NCBI GenBank assembly: GCA_032718865.1 | Contig: JALUTQ010000045.1 | Span: 620,001 to 684,000 of the forward strand | DNA: 64,000 nt | From: Tilletia caries | Taxonomy: Eukaryota > Basidiomycota > Exobasidiomycetes > Tilletiales > Tilletiaceae | Direction of reading: 5' to 3' | Shown: positions 57,015 to 64,000 of the stretch, piece after piece | Position numbering within the stretch: the first letter of the stretch is position 1 | Layout of the letters: each line of letters starts with the position of its first letter | The notes under the pieces: generated by a model | Told to the model about the DNA's origin: nothing | What the model saw: only the letters and a program-made list of their open reading frames with translations | Database searches by the model: none | Program-made: the position numbers and the translations under genes

Positions 57015-57135
57015 TGTGAAGAAGAGGGAAAAGGTCGAGAAGAGAGGAGGTAGTAGAGAGAGAAGAGGTGAGAAAAAAGAGGAGGTAGTAGAGAGAGAAG
57101 AGGTGAGAAAAAAGAGGAGGTAGTAGAGAGAGAGT
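57015..57135. repeat. 39-nt tandem repeat in the nested element's leader
   Basis: About three copies of a unit starting GAGGAGGTAGTAGAGAGAG and containing GAGGTGAGAAAAAAGA. It lies between primer site and gag, so it is transcribed leader sequence. Confidence 0.8.
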
Positions 57136-57350
57136 CGGGAACGCGCGAGGGTCGAGAGAGACTCGGCGTTGGCGACTGAAGTCGGAGCTGATTAGCTGGG
57201 ACAGGAGACTGGGTGGGTGAGAGCCGGAGCAGATTGCTGAGGCGGTCTGAGATGCTGGAGCCTTGGCTGGAGCGGGGCGTCTCGACGAGTGTTGCAGAAG
57301 TTGTGATCGTCGTGGGCTGCTGAGGATCGTCGGGTCGATGGTCAGCAAGA

Positions 57351-57367
57351 GAATCCTCTCATCACCA
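57351..57367 (-). other. Primer-binding site of the nested element
   Basis: TGGTGATGAGAGGATTC directly follows the 5' LTR on the minus strand and begins with TGG, complementary to a tRNA CCA end. The tRNA was not identified. Confidence 0.7.
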
Positions 57368-57715
57368 TATGCGGGAGCGGAGTAATTCACCTGAGACAAC
57401 TGGACAATAAAGTCAGTGATGTTCTATGGGAAAAGGCTGAGTGAATTCGCTTATCAGGTACAAAGGGGAGCTCGGCTATTTATGGAAATGAGAGAAGCAG
57501 AAGGAAGAAGAGAGAAGCCGAGGCGTGGGAAGAAGAAGAAAAAGAGAAGAGCCGGATGCCATGTCGTTGCGTAACGATCTGGAGGCAAGAAGGGAAAGGA
57601 AACGTGGAGCGAGCGATCGGGAGAGAGAACGGAACGGAACGGGACGGAGTGGAGTGATCATGATCAATGGAAACTAAGTAGCTACTCGTCTATGATAGTC
57701 TGGCTCGCCAGCACA
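57368..57715 (-). repeat. 5' LTR of the nested element
   Basis: 348 bp; differs from 50463-50809 by an A/G change near its end and one extra A in an A run. Confidence 0.92.
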
Positions 57716-57720
57716 GCTAA

Positions 57721-57753
57721 GGCCGAAGTGAGTCCTTAAGTGACCGTGTTACA
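57721..57753 (-). repeat. Chromovirus 3' LTR, remaining 33 bp
   Basis: Matches 63028-63060 (GGCCGAAGTGAG...GTGTTACA) and ends at the chromovirus polypurine tract. Confidence 0.92.
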
Positions 57754-57782
57754 CTCCCCCGCACCTAAAGGGCATCTTGTCC

Positions 57783-60700
57783 TCAAGATGCTGGAGCTGG
57801 AGGGCGTTCTTCGAACGCTTGGATGAGGCGCTGAGAGTTGCTGAGGTGGTCGGCCGCTTCCCATGTAGCATCGTGGAGAGGGTAGCCGACCCACTTGACA
57901 AGGTACTGAACTTGACGACGATAAGTACGCTTCGCGAGAATGGTCTCGACCTCGTACTCGGGCATGTCGTTGATGATATCGGGAGGTGGTGGAGCTGGTG
58001 CTCGAGGGAGAGAAGAGCCAGATGCCGGGTCGTGGTAAGGCTCGAGCATGGATATGTGGAAGACGGGATGCAGACCGGACATGGAAGAAGGAAGGTCAAG
58101 CTTGTATGAGACCTTCCCGACCTTGGAGAGTATCTTGAATGGACCAGCGCGACGAAAGTCGAGCTTTTTGGAGGGCCGGGTCGTCTTGATGTTCTCGGTA
58201 GATAGGAGGACGAGGTCGTTGATGTTGAACTCGAAGTCCGTCCTACGTTTGTCTGCGTGGTGCTTTTGACGGGCTTGAGCTTTGAGGATGCGATCATGCA
58301 TCTCTTGATGAAGGGCGTTGATGTCTTCAGCGAGGGTCACCGAAGCAGGAGCAGGAACTGAGATGCCAAGAGTAGAAGGCGTCCGAGGATGTCGCCCGTA
58401 GTTGGCCTGGAAGGGCGAAACACCAGTAGTAGCGGAAGGAGCGTTGTTGACAGCAAACTCGGCCATGGGAAGTAGCTCGTCCCAGTCGTCTTGCTGATAG
58501 GAGAAGTAGGGCCGGAGAATGTGTTCGAGGGTCCTGTTGGTCCTTTCCGTCTGACCGTCGGTCTGGACATGATAGGCGGACGAGATGTTGAGCTTGACGC
58601 CGAGGAGCTTCATGAGGGATTGCCAGAAGGCTGACTTGAAGCGAGGATCACGATCGGAGACGATAGAGTCTGGGACACCGTGAAGGGCTATGACCTTGAG
58701 GAAGAGCTTGGCGGTAGCCAGAGCATCGAGGCCATCCATGTTGCAGGGGTAGAAGTGTACCATCTTGCTGAAGCGATCGACGACAACGAAGATTGCTGTG
58801 AACCCAGAGCGAGATTTGGGAAGATCTGTGATGAAATCCATGGAGACCGAAGACCAAGGATTAGAAGGAGCCGAAAGAGGATCGAGAGCACCGTAAGGTT
58901 TGTGCGTGGAAGGCTTGATCCTTTGGCAGAGGTCGCAGGTCTTGATGTATTTGCGTACCATATCGTCCATACCGGGCCAGTAGTAGTTACGATTGATGGT
59001 TGCCAAGGTCTTGTCTGTACCAAGATGTCCGCCGAGAGGAGCATCATGGTGTTCTCGAAGAACTTGAAGTCGAAGCTGCTCTGAAGGAACGAATAGTCGG
59101 TTATTATCCTTGACGATGAGGCCATCTTGAAGTAGAAGACCTCGAAGGTGGTTGTGTTGAGATCGAGTCCGAGATGTCGAAGTATCTGAGAGGAGCTTGA
59201 ATTCAGAGGTGTCTGGAGTGGCTGTTTTGACGTCTAGCAGGAAGCCAGAGATGGGAGAAGAGATGCCGATAGCATTAACTTGGATGGAAGAAGCGGCAGG
59301 GTCGAAGTGGAGTTGTCTGGAAGTGGTTTCCGCCGATACCGAAGTGAGTACCGAAGTTGCGGCTGAACCAGGAAGAAGGCGCACGAAATTGAGGTAGTCT
59401 GGACGCCTGGAGAGAACATCAGGGACTGAGTTTGAGGGACCAGGGATGTACTTGATCGTATAGGTAAAGTTGCAAAGAAGCTCTTGCCATCTTGCTTGGC
59501 GCTTGTTGAGCTCCTTCTGGGTCTTGAAGTATTGAAGCGAGTGATGATCCGTGAAAACCTCGAAGTCTTCGACGTCTTCAAGATAGATTCGCCAGACTGT
59601 GAGGCAGTGGACAATGGCGAGGAGTTCTTTTTCGCGGATGGGGTAGTTGCGCTCGGCTGGAGTGAGCTTGCGTGACTCGAAGGCGATTGGGTGCCATCGA
59701 TGTTCGAACTTCTGTTCGAGGACGCCGCCGATGCCGAAATCAGAAGAGTCGGTGGAGACGCGGATCGGAAGGTCTGGCCGAAAGATTCTCCGGACGGGAG
59801 CGGACTGGAAGGATTGCTTGAGGGATGAGAAGGAATGATCTTGCTCGGGTCCCCAAGCAAACGGCAAGGACTTGGTGAGGAGTCGGGTCAGGGGTTCGGC
59901 CATGGTGCTGAAGTTCTTGATGAAGCGTCGATAGAAATTAGCCATGCCGAGGAAGACTTGGATGTCACGAACGCATTTTGGAGTGGGCCAGGACTCAATA
60001 GAATCCGTCTTCTTGGGATCCATGCTGACACCATCACCGGAGACGATGTGACCAAGGAATTCTGTGGATGTCTTGAAGAGTTCGCATTTTTGTCGGGCTG
60101 CGTAAAGCTGCTCGTCCTGAAGTAGCTTGAGGACTTGAGCGACGTGTCGCTGATGTTCTTCAAGGGTTTCGGAGTAGATCAGGATATCGTCGAGGTAGAC
60201 GATCACGAAGCGGTCTAGGAACGGCCGGAAGAGGTCGTTCATGAGTCGCTGGAAGGTGCCGGGTGCATTACAGAGGCCGAAGGGCATGACAAGGCACTCG
60301 TAATTGCCGTATCGAGTCTTGAAAGCGGTCTTGTGGACATGGTCTTCGAGAACCTGGATTTGATTGTAACCGCTCTTGAGGTCGATCTTGGAAAAGTACT
60401 TGGCGCGACGAAGCCTGTCGAGGAGATCGTCGATCCGTGGCAAAGGATATCTGTCCTTGATGGTCTGCTTGTTGAGTGCTCTGTAGTCGTAACAGATGCG
60501 CAGGGTGCCATCCTTCTTGGGGACAAATAGGACTGGAGATGCGTACGGAGACGCGCTGGGACGGATCCGACCGGCATCGACTTCTTCTGCGATGAAGTCT
60601 CGAAGGGCTTTAAGTTCCTTCTCAGAGTGCCGATAAAGTGGACCGTTGACTGGAGTTGATTCTGGGTATTCGTCGATGCGATGTTGCACTCGGCGATCTG

Positions 60701-61502
60701 GAGGAAGTCCGGAAGGGAGCTTTTCGGGGAAGACAGGCGAGAACCGCTCAAGCATGTCGTCAGAATGTTTCTTGAGGGCCTCCTCGTCGGGACTGGGACT
60801 AGGACTGGGAGCAGGGCTGGAGGTTGGTTGGATGAAGGCGACGTAGACCTTCTCCGAGCGGGCGAGCTTGGCGAGGGCTCCCCTGGACACGACAGAGATC
60901 CTGACTGGAGCAGGAGAACTAGATTTGACTGGAGGGCTAGGCGAGAGAGAGGTCCTAGGCTTGACAAGAGGATTGGGCGTAGACCGAAGCTTGAGAATCG
61001 TTCCGGTGGTCCAATCGATATCTGGATTGTGACGACTGAGCCAGGGTCGTCCAAGAATGACATCGGCGTGCTTGAGAGGCGCGACCGCGAGTTGGAGGGT
61101 TTCGGACCGAGTATCGGAGCCGACAGAGAACTTGAGTTTCGAGTTGACTGAGGAGTCGACGTGGACGATCCGTCCATCGGCAAGCTCACACTCGACAGGA
61201 TGTTGCAAGGGCTGGGTGGTCAAGGTGTTCTTCAGGATGAAGGACTGAGACATGAGGTCGTCCGAGGCGCCACTGTCGATCAGAGCGGTGGCTCGACGGC
61301 CGGAAAGGGAAATTTGGATGAAGATGAGTTGAGTACCGAGATCAGTACCGAAGTTGGAATCCGGCTTGGAAGATTTTTTGCCGGATACCGAAGTCGATAC
61401 CGAAGTTGCAGAGACCATTGTAGACGAGATAAAAACCGGGCTGGAGGTTACCGAGGATGTGCTTGATGAATGCCGGGCGTCACCAAGCACACTCAGTTTC
61501 CC
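57783..61502 (-). CDS. Chromovirus Pol polyprotein (protease, RT, RNase H, integrase, chromodomain)
   Basis: One uninterrupted frame of about 1,235 codons, entered from gag by -1 frameshifting at 61496-61502. Order: aspartic protease (ALIDSGASDDLM), reverse transcriptase (LFVPKKDGTLRICYDYRALN, YLDDILIYS near 60195), and RNase H (RVSTDSSDFGIGGVL, FEVFTDHHSLQYF, NSVPDVLSRRPDY). The integrase zinc region is HHDAPLGGHLGTDKT...CDLCQRIK; core motifs are SMDFITDLP, VSDRDPRFKSAFW and DGQTERTNRTLE. The C-terminus is a chromodomain, YEVETILAKRTYRRQVQYLV plus KWVGYPLHDATWE, which in chromoviruses directs integration to modified chromatin. No stop or shift was seen. All catalytic acids are visible, so it may be active. 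Confidence 0.95.
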   Translation of the reverse strand, partial: GKLSVLGDARHSSSTSSVTSSPVFISSTMVSATSVSTSVSGKKSSKPDSNFGTDLGTQLIFIQISLSGRRATALIDSGASDDLMSQSFILKNTLTTQPLQHPVECELADGRIVHVDSSVNSKLKFSVGSDTRSETLQLAVAPLKHADVILGRPWLSRHNPDIDWTTGTILKLRSTPNPLVKPRTSLSPSPPVKSSSPAPVRISVVSRGALAKLARSEKVYVAFIQPTSSPAPSPSPSPDEEALKKHSDDMLERFSPVFPEKLPSGLPPDRRVQHRIDEYPESTPVNGPLYRHSEKELKALRDFIAEEVDAGRIRPSASPYASPVLFVPKKDGTLRICYDYRALNKQTIKDRYPLPRIDDLLDRLRRAKYFSKIDLKSGYNQIQVLEDHVHKTAFKTRYGNYECLVMPFGLCNAPGTFQRLMNDLFRPFLDRFVIVYLDDILIYSETLEEHQRHVAQVLKLLQDEQLYAARQKCELFKTSTEFLGHIVSGDGVSMDPKKTDSIESWPTPKCVRDIQVFLGMANFYRRFIKNFSTMAEPLTRLLTKSLPFAWGPEQDHSFSSLKQSFQSAPVRRIFRPDLPIRVSTDSSDFGIGGVLEQKFEHRWHPIAFESRKLTPAERNYPIREKELLAIVHCLTVWRIYLEDVEDFEVFTDHHSLQYFKTQKELNKRQARWQELLCNFTYTIKYIPGPSNSVPDVLSRRPDYLNFVRLLPGSAATSVLTSVSAETTSRQLHFDPAASSIQVNAIGISSPISGFLLDVKTATPDTSEFKLLSDTSTSRTRSQHNHLRGLLLQDGLIVKDNNRLFVPSEQLRLQVLREHHDAPLGGHLGTDKTLATINRNYYWPGMDDMVRKYIKTCDLCQRIKPSTHKPYGALDPLSAPSNPWSSVSMDFITDLPKSRSGFTAIFVVVDRFSKMVHFYPCNMDGLDALATAKLFLKVIALHGVPDSIVSDRDPRFKSAFWQSLMKLLGVKLNISSAYHVQTDGQTERTNRTLEHILRPYFSYQQDDWDELLPMAEFAVNNAPSATTGVSPFQANYGRHPRTPSTLGISVPAPASVTLAEDINALHQEMHDRILKAQARQKHHADKRRTDFEFNINDLVLLSTENIKTTRPSKKLDFRRAGPFKILSKVGKVSYKLDLPSSMSGLHPVFHISMLEPYHDPASGSSLPRAPAPPPPDIINDMPEYEVETILAKRTYRRQVQYLVKWVGYPLHDATWEAADHLSNSQRLIQAFEERPPAPAS
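61493..61502 (-). promoter_or_regulatory. Programmed -1 frameshift site, GGGAAAC followed by TGA
   Basis: The heptamer GGGAAAC (61502-61496) is in the X XXY YYZ phase relative to gag (TCG GGA AAC) and is followed at once by gag's TGA. Slipping back one base gives GGG AAA CTG AGT GTG, which enters the pol frame. A downstream pseudoknot was not worked out. Confidence 0.75.
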
Positions 61503-62497
61503 GAGCTGCGACTGTTCTTGACGGGGCAGGCGTTGGCGATGTGATTCGCACCACCACAGTACAAGCAGAGGTTGTTGTCACGGCGGCGTTGCTTTTCGGC
61601 TTCCGTGAGCGGACCACGACGTTGAGTAGCGTCGATCTGCCTTGGAACGGGACCGGAGGCGATGGGCTTGACTTCGACGGGGATGTTAACCGAGGTGGAC
61701 TTGTACGAGGTCTTGGGCTTGAATTGAATCGAAGATGCTTGAGAAGTCGACTTGCTGCGACGCTGAGCAAAGAGGCGAGCATCGATCTGGTTGGCAAGCT
61801 TGACGAGACCATCGAAGTCCGAAGGCTGGGGAAGGAGAGCAAGCTGATCGAGGACGTCGTTCTTGAGACCCCTCTTGAAGTGATGTACCTTGATCTGGTC
61901 GGTGAGGTCAAGATGACTGGCGATTGCCGTGAAGTCGGAGAGGTAGGCGGAGACGGAAGACTTTTGCTGAAGGGAATCCCACTTGACGAGCCAGTGTTCG
62001 AGGGGATCAATCTCGGAGAAGTTGGCGTTGAGTTCGTCCTGAAAGTCGACGAAGGTGGACCAGGGAGGACCGGTGGGAGATTCGTCCAAGGTTTGATCCC
62101 AGGTACGAGCCGTGTCCTTGAGGAAAGAGGCAGCGAAGATGATCTTGAGGACTTCCGTGGAATACTTGCTAGGGTCGACCTTGAAGTGTTGCTTGACGTC
62201 GTAGAGGTAGTTCGAGAGAGCACGAGTGTTGCGGCCACCGTCGAATGTCCGGAGATCAGGGAGCTTGGGAGCCTTGACGTTGAGTACCGGTGTCTGATCA
62301 GCTGCGGCGCGAGCCAGGTCGAGCTGAGCCTTGAGGGAGTCGAAGAGAGCTTGAGCTTCAGGAGAAGCTGCGTCGTAGATAGTCTGAGCCGAGGAGTTGT
62401 TCGAGGCTGAAGCCATACCGGAAGATCCGCCTTCTTGGGGAAGGACGAAGATCTGGAAGGGAGTGAAGAGGTACCGGAGGAAACGAGGAAAAATCAT
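61493..62497 (-). CDS. Chromovirus Gag
   Basis: 334 codons from ATG 62497, or 307 from the more typical internal start MASASNN at 62416. Capsid region: LRTFDGGRNTRALSNYLYDV, FLKDTARTWDQTL, NANFSEIDPLEHWLVKWDSL, SVSAYLSDFTAIASHLDL, KRGLKNDVLDQLALLPQP. The nucleocapsid zinc knuckle is CLYCGGANHIANAC (C-X2-C-X4-H-X4-C). The frame ends NSRSSGN-stop right at the slippery site. Confidence 0.93.
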   Translation of the reverse strand: MIFPRFLRYLFTPFQIFVLPQEGGSSGMASASNNSSAQTIYDAASPEAQALFDSLKAQLDLARAAADQTPVLNVKAPKLPDLRTFDGGRNTRALSNYLYDVKQHFKVDPSKYSTEVLKIIFAASFLKDTARTWDQTLDESPTGPPWSTFVDFQDELNANFSEIDPLEHWLVKWDSLQQKSSVSAYLSDFTAIASHLDLTDQIKVHHFKRGLKNDVLDQLALLPQPSDFDGLVKLANQIDARLFAQRRSKSTSQASSIQFKPKTSYKSTSVNIPVEVKPIASGPVPRQIDATQRRGPLTEAEKQRRRDNNLCLYCGGANHIANACPVKNSRSSGN

Positions 62498-62524
62498 GGC
62501 GGCGGGGTCTTGAGGGCTTGGACT

Positions 62525-62539
62525 GATGCGGAGCTACCA
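62525..62539 (-). other. Chromovirus primer-binding site
   Basis: TGGTAGCTCCGCATC two bases inside the 5' LTR, the same sequence and spacing as in the gag-only element (46728-46742). The complement, GATGCGGAGCTACCA, fits an initiator tRNA-Met 3' end (CGGAGCT-A-CCA). Confidence 0.75.
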
Positions 62540-62541
62540 AG

Positions 62542-63060
62542 TGTGACGGGGGTGGATCAGGACAAGAAGTGAAGGGCAAGGTTCATGAAGGTTGAGAAAG
62601 GAGATGTGGAAAGAGTAGATTGGGTGAGGAACTGGTGGTGAAGGGTAAAGAGATAGGTACAGGATCTGGCAGAGAATGGGGCTGCTTATATACCTTTAAG
62701 GGTGAAGTTAGCGAGGAAGAGGAGCGAAGGAGCGGAGAGAAAGAGCGGGGGCGGAGAAAGAGAGAACGTGGGCACGAGGAGAGATGAAGCAGAGAAGGAG
62801 GAGAGCCAAGAGAGAGAATACCGAAGCCAAGAGATCAGAGAGGGAAAGTGGCGTGATGTTGGAACTTTGGAAGAGCCGAAGGCCGAGGTAGAGGTGTGTG
62901 TTGAAATTGTGTCCGGAAGTTGAAGTGGTGTCCGGAAGTTGTGTCTGGAAGTTGCGTCCGGAAGTTGGGATGATGTCCGGAAGTTGGAAACTGCGAGAAC
63001 TAAGTCCGGAGTGGAGGTCCGTGCTAAGGCCGAAGTGAGTCCTTAAGTGACCGTGTTACA
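62542..63060 (-). repeat. Chromovirus 5' LTR
   Basis: 519 bp, TGTAACACGG...CCCCCGTCACA on the minus strand. It contains tandem GTCCGGAAGTTG-type units (about 62910-62990) and a purine-rich stretch. Confidence 0.93.
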
Positions 63061-64000
63061 GGGCGGTCGTCCACCACTGAGTACTGCCTACTTGTACATA
63101 TCTGGACCGCGACAATTAGACCCTGCCTTTCCTGCCTTCTGCCTTCTGCCTTCTGCCTTCGCAAGCGTCCAGCTTTGACGGCGTCAAAAGCCGTGGAGAG
63201 CAAGCGAGGGCTCTCTTGATGTCCACCGACTCAACACGACCAATGCCCAATGGGTATATCTTTAATCTTCTTGCTTTACATTGATACAGGATGTGGATTG
63301 TGAGATGGACTTGGAGCTGCTTCGCGGGATCCCTTTGCAGAGAATTCGCAGCACTGAGGGTCCAAGGCTTGTGATGGCACGTACCTGTATGGTTATCGGT
63401 TCTCGATCCTTGTGCTCGGCGGCAAAGAAGAGCAAGAGAGCACGGGTGACCTGGAGAAACTAAACAGGTTCGCCGAGCTCCCTTGGAAAGAGCAAAGAAG
63501 TGAATGACAAAGACCGACAGGACAAAATGGTGATGCAGAAGGCGGTCAGGGATTAGTGACTATGAGAACAGCCAGCAGCAGAACGATAATGATCGCGGGC
63601 AGAGGGAGGAAGGATGTAGCCTCTGAGCAGTTTGTTGTCTCCGTGCTTTAGCTCTTTCAAATCTCACAGTACTTTCGAAACAGGGTCCAAGAAGCGGACA
63701 AAGGCGTTGGCCATGAGCTGGAAGGCGCGTAAAGAGGCGTTGATTCCGTCGGCTCTGGCGTAAGAGTATGGAGAGGAGCACACGGCGTTGCAACACTTGA
63801 ACTCGTACGCCAAAATTTACCATAGGGGTCAGGAGCTTCACGGTGGGAAAGAACTGGTCGTCGTTGCACTGCTTGGCCGAATCGGCCGCGTACTGGGCCC
63901 AGAGGGCGTTCCTAAGCTGGATGAGGGCGGCGGTGAAGCCAGTGTGGTCGGCTGTGACGCCGAGCATCTCACCCTTGTCGATGGGGGTAGCTCGAAGAGA
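63061..64000. other. Right flank: unrecognised, partly coding-like on the minus strand
   Basis: Begins with target duplication GGGCG. A (TGCCTTC)4 repeat lies at 63133-63160. On the minus strand, 63967 down to about 63810 reads MLGVTADHTGFTAALIQLRN and ALWAQYAADSAKQCNDDQFF. 63810 down to about 63667 in another frame reads ARADGINASLRAFQLMANAF and VRFLDP before a stop. The two look like the C-terminal end of one protein, joined by an intron or frameshift near 63810, that continues past the window. I do not recognise the family. Confidence 0.35.

Larger units (their letters stand above)
50463..57715 (-). mobile_element. Second Ty3/Gypsy element, nested in the chromovirus 3' LTR
   Basis: LTRs 50463-50809 (347 bp) and 57368-57715 (348 bp) differ at about two sites. 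Target duplication GCTAA is at 50458-50462 and 57716-57720. On the minus strand the LTR starts TGTGCTGG and ends CCGCATA, a noncanonical TA end. Primer site TGGTGATGAGAGGATTC (57351-57367) abuts the 5' LTR and differs from the other two elements. A 39-nt purine-rich unit is repeated about three times in the leader (57015-57135). Polypurine tract GGCGGTGGGGA abuts the 3' LTR. Coding parts are frameshifted, mostly at homopolymer runs, and RNase H is split. Confidence 0.9.
49977..63060 (-). mobile_element. Ty3/Gypsy chromovirus, apparently intact, split by a nested element
   Basis: Flanked by target duplication GGGCG (49972-49976 and 63061-63065). The 5' LTR (in minus orientation) is 62542-63060, 519 bp. 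The 3' LTR is 49977-50462 plus 57721-57753, also 519 bp, interrupted by a second element. The two LTRs differ by about one base (near 50043 versus 62608), so insertion was recent. Without the nested element it is about 5.8 kb. It has primer site, gag, pol with C-terminal chromodomain, and polypurine tract GGTGCGGGGGAG on the minus strand (57754-57765). All coding parts are open. Confidence 0.93.

Overview
The window looks like nuclear DNA of a filamentous or yeast-like fungus, most probably a basidiomycete (inference). Most genes carry several short GT-AG introns of about 50-110 nt with donors such as GTGAGT, GTAAGT or GTACGT; codons favour C in third position; and the gene content is fungal (DUR3, SPC7, PEX13, an Mtf2-like protein, a V-ATPase c'' proteolipid). 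I cannot place it at genus level.

Positions 1-36,950 are a compact housekeeping segment. It holds about 20 protein genes and one tRNA gene, and neighbours nearly always alternate in strand. In order they are: the 3' end of a DUR3-type urea transporter, S-adenosylmethionine synthetase, MRE11, dihydrofolate reductase, 3-methylcrotonyl-CoA carboxylase alpha, isovaleryl-CoA dehydrogenase, an I9-type proteinase inhibitor, tRNA-Leu(UAA), BRX1, VPS20, COX8, the kinetochore scaffold SPC7/KNL1, a CBM48 protein of the Crp1/Mdg1 type, a NOP15-like RRM protein, PEX13, an Mtf2-like mitochondrial protein, Rheb, V-ATPase c'', a carnitine/acylcarnitine carrier, CFIm25 and a YEA4-like nucleotide-sugar transporter. 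Exon chains were worked out by hand; where given, every chain sums to a multiple of three. Two genes of leucine breakdown (MCC-alpha and IVD) share one 233-bp divergent promoter.

Positions 36,950-64,000 are a repeat compartment with no convincing intact host gene. It begins with a 1.9-kb hierarchical palindrome whose centre holds a tRNA-like Pol III unit. Next comes a malate dehydrogenase pseudogene split by a GC-rich element with an 8-bp target duplication (hAT-like). A small gag-only LTR element (44,914-46,886) follows. The rest is a nest: an apparently intact Ty3/Gypsy chromovirus (49,977-63,060) carries a second, frameshifted Ty3/Gypsy element (50,463-57,715) inside its 3' LTR. Target duplications delimit all three LTR elements (GTTGT, GGGCG, GCTAA).

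The most unusual points are these. The inserted Ty3/Gypsy copy has its RNase H split, with the C-terminal part placed after the integrase next to the 3' LTR. The chromovirus has a canonical GGGAAAC slippery heptamer directly before its gag stop. COX8 needs a 4-nt microexon to keep its conserved frame. The palindrome has a tRNA-like core.
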